Part shown: positions 62,961 through 64,000 of the stretch, piece after piece
How the letters are laid out: every line of letters begins with the position of its first letter
How positions within the stretch are numbered: the first letter of the stretch is position 1
Assembly (NCBI GenBank): GCA_026182355.1
Contig: JAPFBL010000932.1
Location: forward strand, 1 to 64,000
Direction of reading: 5' to 3'
DNA from: Hermatobates lingyangjiaoensis
Lineage: Eukaryota; Arthropoda; Insecta; Hemiptera; Hermatobatidae
Length of the DNA: 64,000 bases
Made by a program: the position numbers and the translations under genes
Notes under the pieces: generated by a model
Told to the model about the DNA's origin: nothing
Seen by the model: the letters and a program-made list of their open reading frames with translations, nothing else
Databases searched by the model: none

Positions 62961-63640
62961 TCTTTAATGATTTACCAGTTTGACTAACACAAATTTTAAG
63001 AGAAATTTTGTTATGTAAAACTATTTATGAATGGGAAAGATTTTCCAATCTAGACGCAATACGAGTTCAAAATCAGTAATAGTGTGACACGCAGAGTAAT
63101 GAAACACAGGGAAGATCCGATGTTTATTCCAAGTTGTAATTAAACGATTAACTTGTTAAAATAGGAATATCAGTTATAATACAGGCTTACCTATGATTAT
63201 AACAAAATAGAAAAATATTCCAATTGCATCCTACCTTTAGCTAAATTACAATATAACCCTGAGTATACTCAAAATAAATAAACTGTAATCGATGTAAAAA
63301 AAAGTTGAAAAAAAATAATATGTAATTGCTTATTAATTAATAAAAAGAAAGAGAATTCTCTATCCTAATGAAGCAATTAAAGAAAAATGTTATTCATTAT
63401 TTTTTTGAGTAAAATTTAAAAGAGTTATTTATAATCATAAAACGCTGTTCAATCCTGAAAAACTGGCTTTATATCAATTATTATCTTATCACTCAAAGAC
63501 CAACATTTAAAATTAACTTTTGTTTTCCTTATTTTTAATAAATTAATCATATCATTCATTATCTAGAATACTTGCAGCTACATAACTAAACGTACGAACT
63601 TATTTATCATAATTAATAATATAAATAATCGATATATATA
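62961..63640. other. AT-rich spacer
   Basis: 63055-63115 has a short piece resembling the outer end of a family-D arm (gacgcaatacgagttcaaaa, cacgcagagtaatgaaacac). The rest shows nothing. Confidence 0.35.
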
Positions 63641-63657
63641 TATATATATATTGATAA

Positions 63658-63787
63658 AAAGGTTTCACATAAACACGTGAAATAACAATCAATGATAAAA
63701 CCACAATAAGAAATGGGAAATCAAGACTAAGATCTTTCAACCGTAACAAGCGGTCTTCGTCAGAGTCAAAAACCCAACTGTTGGGTT
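63658..63787 (-). repeat. PLE pLTR family A, left arm
   Basis: Complete left arm from ggtttcacataaacacgtga to the intact minus-strand core, then cccaactgttgggttt. It joins directly to a family-J arm at about 63790. Confidence 0.7.
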
Positions 63788-63789
63788 TA

Positions 63790-63860
63790 CATTTATATGA
63801 TGTAATTTTTTTGAGGCTTGAGGTCGAATGATTTGATAATAGTCCTTTTGCCGACATTTC

Positions 63861-63866
<6 letters not shown>
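63790..63866 (-). repeat. PLE pLTR family J, left arm, truncated
   Basis: atgtaatttttttgaggctt to gccgacatttcgacata matches 60477-60540, cut within the core at (TA)n. A matching piece, gtcatcttcagggctacaac, reappears at 63979 after another (TA)n tract. Confidence 0.65.
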
Positions 63867-63922
<56 letters not shown>

Positions 63923-64000
63923 GGTAACTCACCACAAATTAAAGAAGATTGTGACAAGTTTCTATATATATATATATATGTCATCTTCAGGGCTACAACA
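63867..64000. repeat. (TA)n tracts with family-I and family-J pieces
   Basis: A ~53-bp TA run, then ttcaggtaactcaccacaaa (family-I left end, 63920-63945), another TA run, then the inner part of a family-J left arm reaching the window edge. The J arm thus appears split by (TA)n plus the I piece. Confidence 0.65.

Overview
This is a gene-poor, AT-rich stretch of an invertebrate animal nuclear genome. No intact host gene, rRNA or free-standing tRNA is recognisable. Everything I can identify is mobile DNA or tandem repeat: Penelope-like element (PLE) pieces, Jockey/I-type LINE remnants, a tRNA-derived SINE family, hAT and TA-duplicating DNA transposons, long (TA)n tracts and several satellites. 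This mix fits a metazoan such as an arthropod or other invertebrate, but the sequence alone does not fix the species.

The dominant theme is a set of short foldback units, usually 100-300 bp, bounded by (TA)n. Each consists of one sequence followed by its own reverse complement, and most carry a hammerhead-ribozyme-like core: CTGANGA, one extra base, a short helix, GAAA. Two better preserved PLEs (36051-37150 and 37501-38660) explain them. Each has the end of the PLE ORF with a GIY-YIG endonuclease, then a hammerhead-like core, then the first ~40-50 codons of the ORF again, cut off at (TA)n. The foldback units therefore look like PLE pseudo-LTRs (pLTRs) in inverted pairs. I label the pLTR families A-O for reference; these labels are mine.

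Layout. 1-4740: cluster of foldbacks with a SINE and an 85-bp satellite nested between two arms. 4740-9800: a ~270-bp tandem repeat split by two head-to-tail copies of a 1.66-kb TIR transposon. 9880-10905: ~16-bp minisatellite. 11800-12480: foldbacks. 12600-15390: 143/128-bp satellite containing a foldback and a hAT element with its target duplication. 15766-17455: twenty 85-bp, GC-richer repeats. 18309-20065: eight 221-bp repeats. 20400-23100: GC-richer dispersed repeats and a hAT relic. 23160-25830: LINE remnants, an 18-bp minisatellite and a SINE. 26500-31250: second foldback cluster. 31390-33720: LINE 3' end and a PLE inverted pair. 34080-39900: the richest PLE region. 40775-44110: SINE, hAT element and LINE. 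45295-45945: 80-bp satellite. 46231-47471: TA-flanked transposon. 48580-58110: nearly 10 kb of satellite with units of 37, 158 and 293 bp. 58110-64000: third foldback cluster.

How the parts fit: PLEs supply reverse transcriptase and GIY-YIG endonuclease, and their pLTRs carry the self-cleaving RNA motif. (TA)n tracts seem to serve both as landing sites and as places where different pLTRs are joined. I saw no cellular operon, promoter or riboswitch that I could support.
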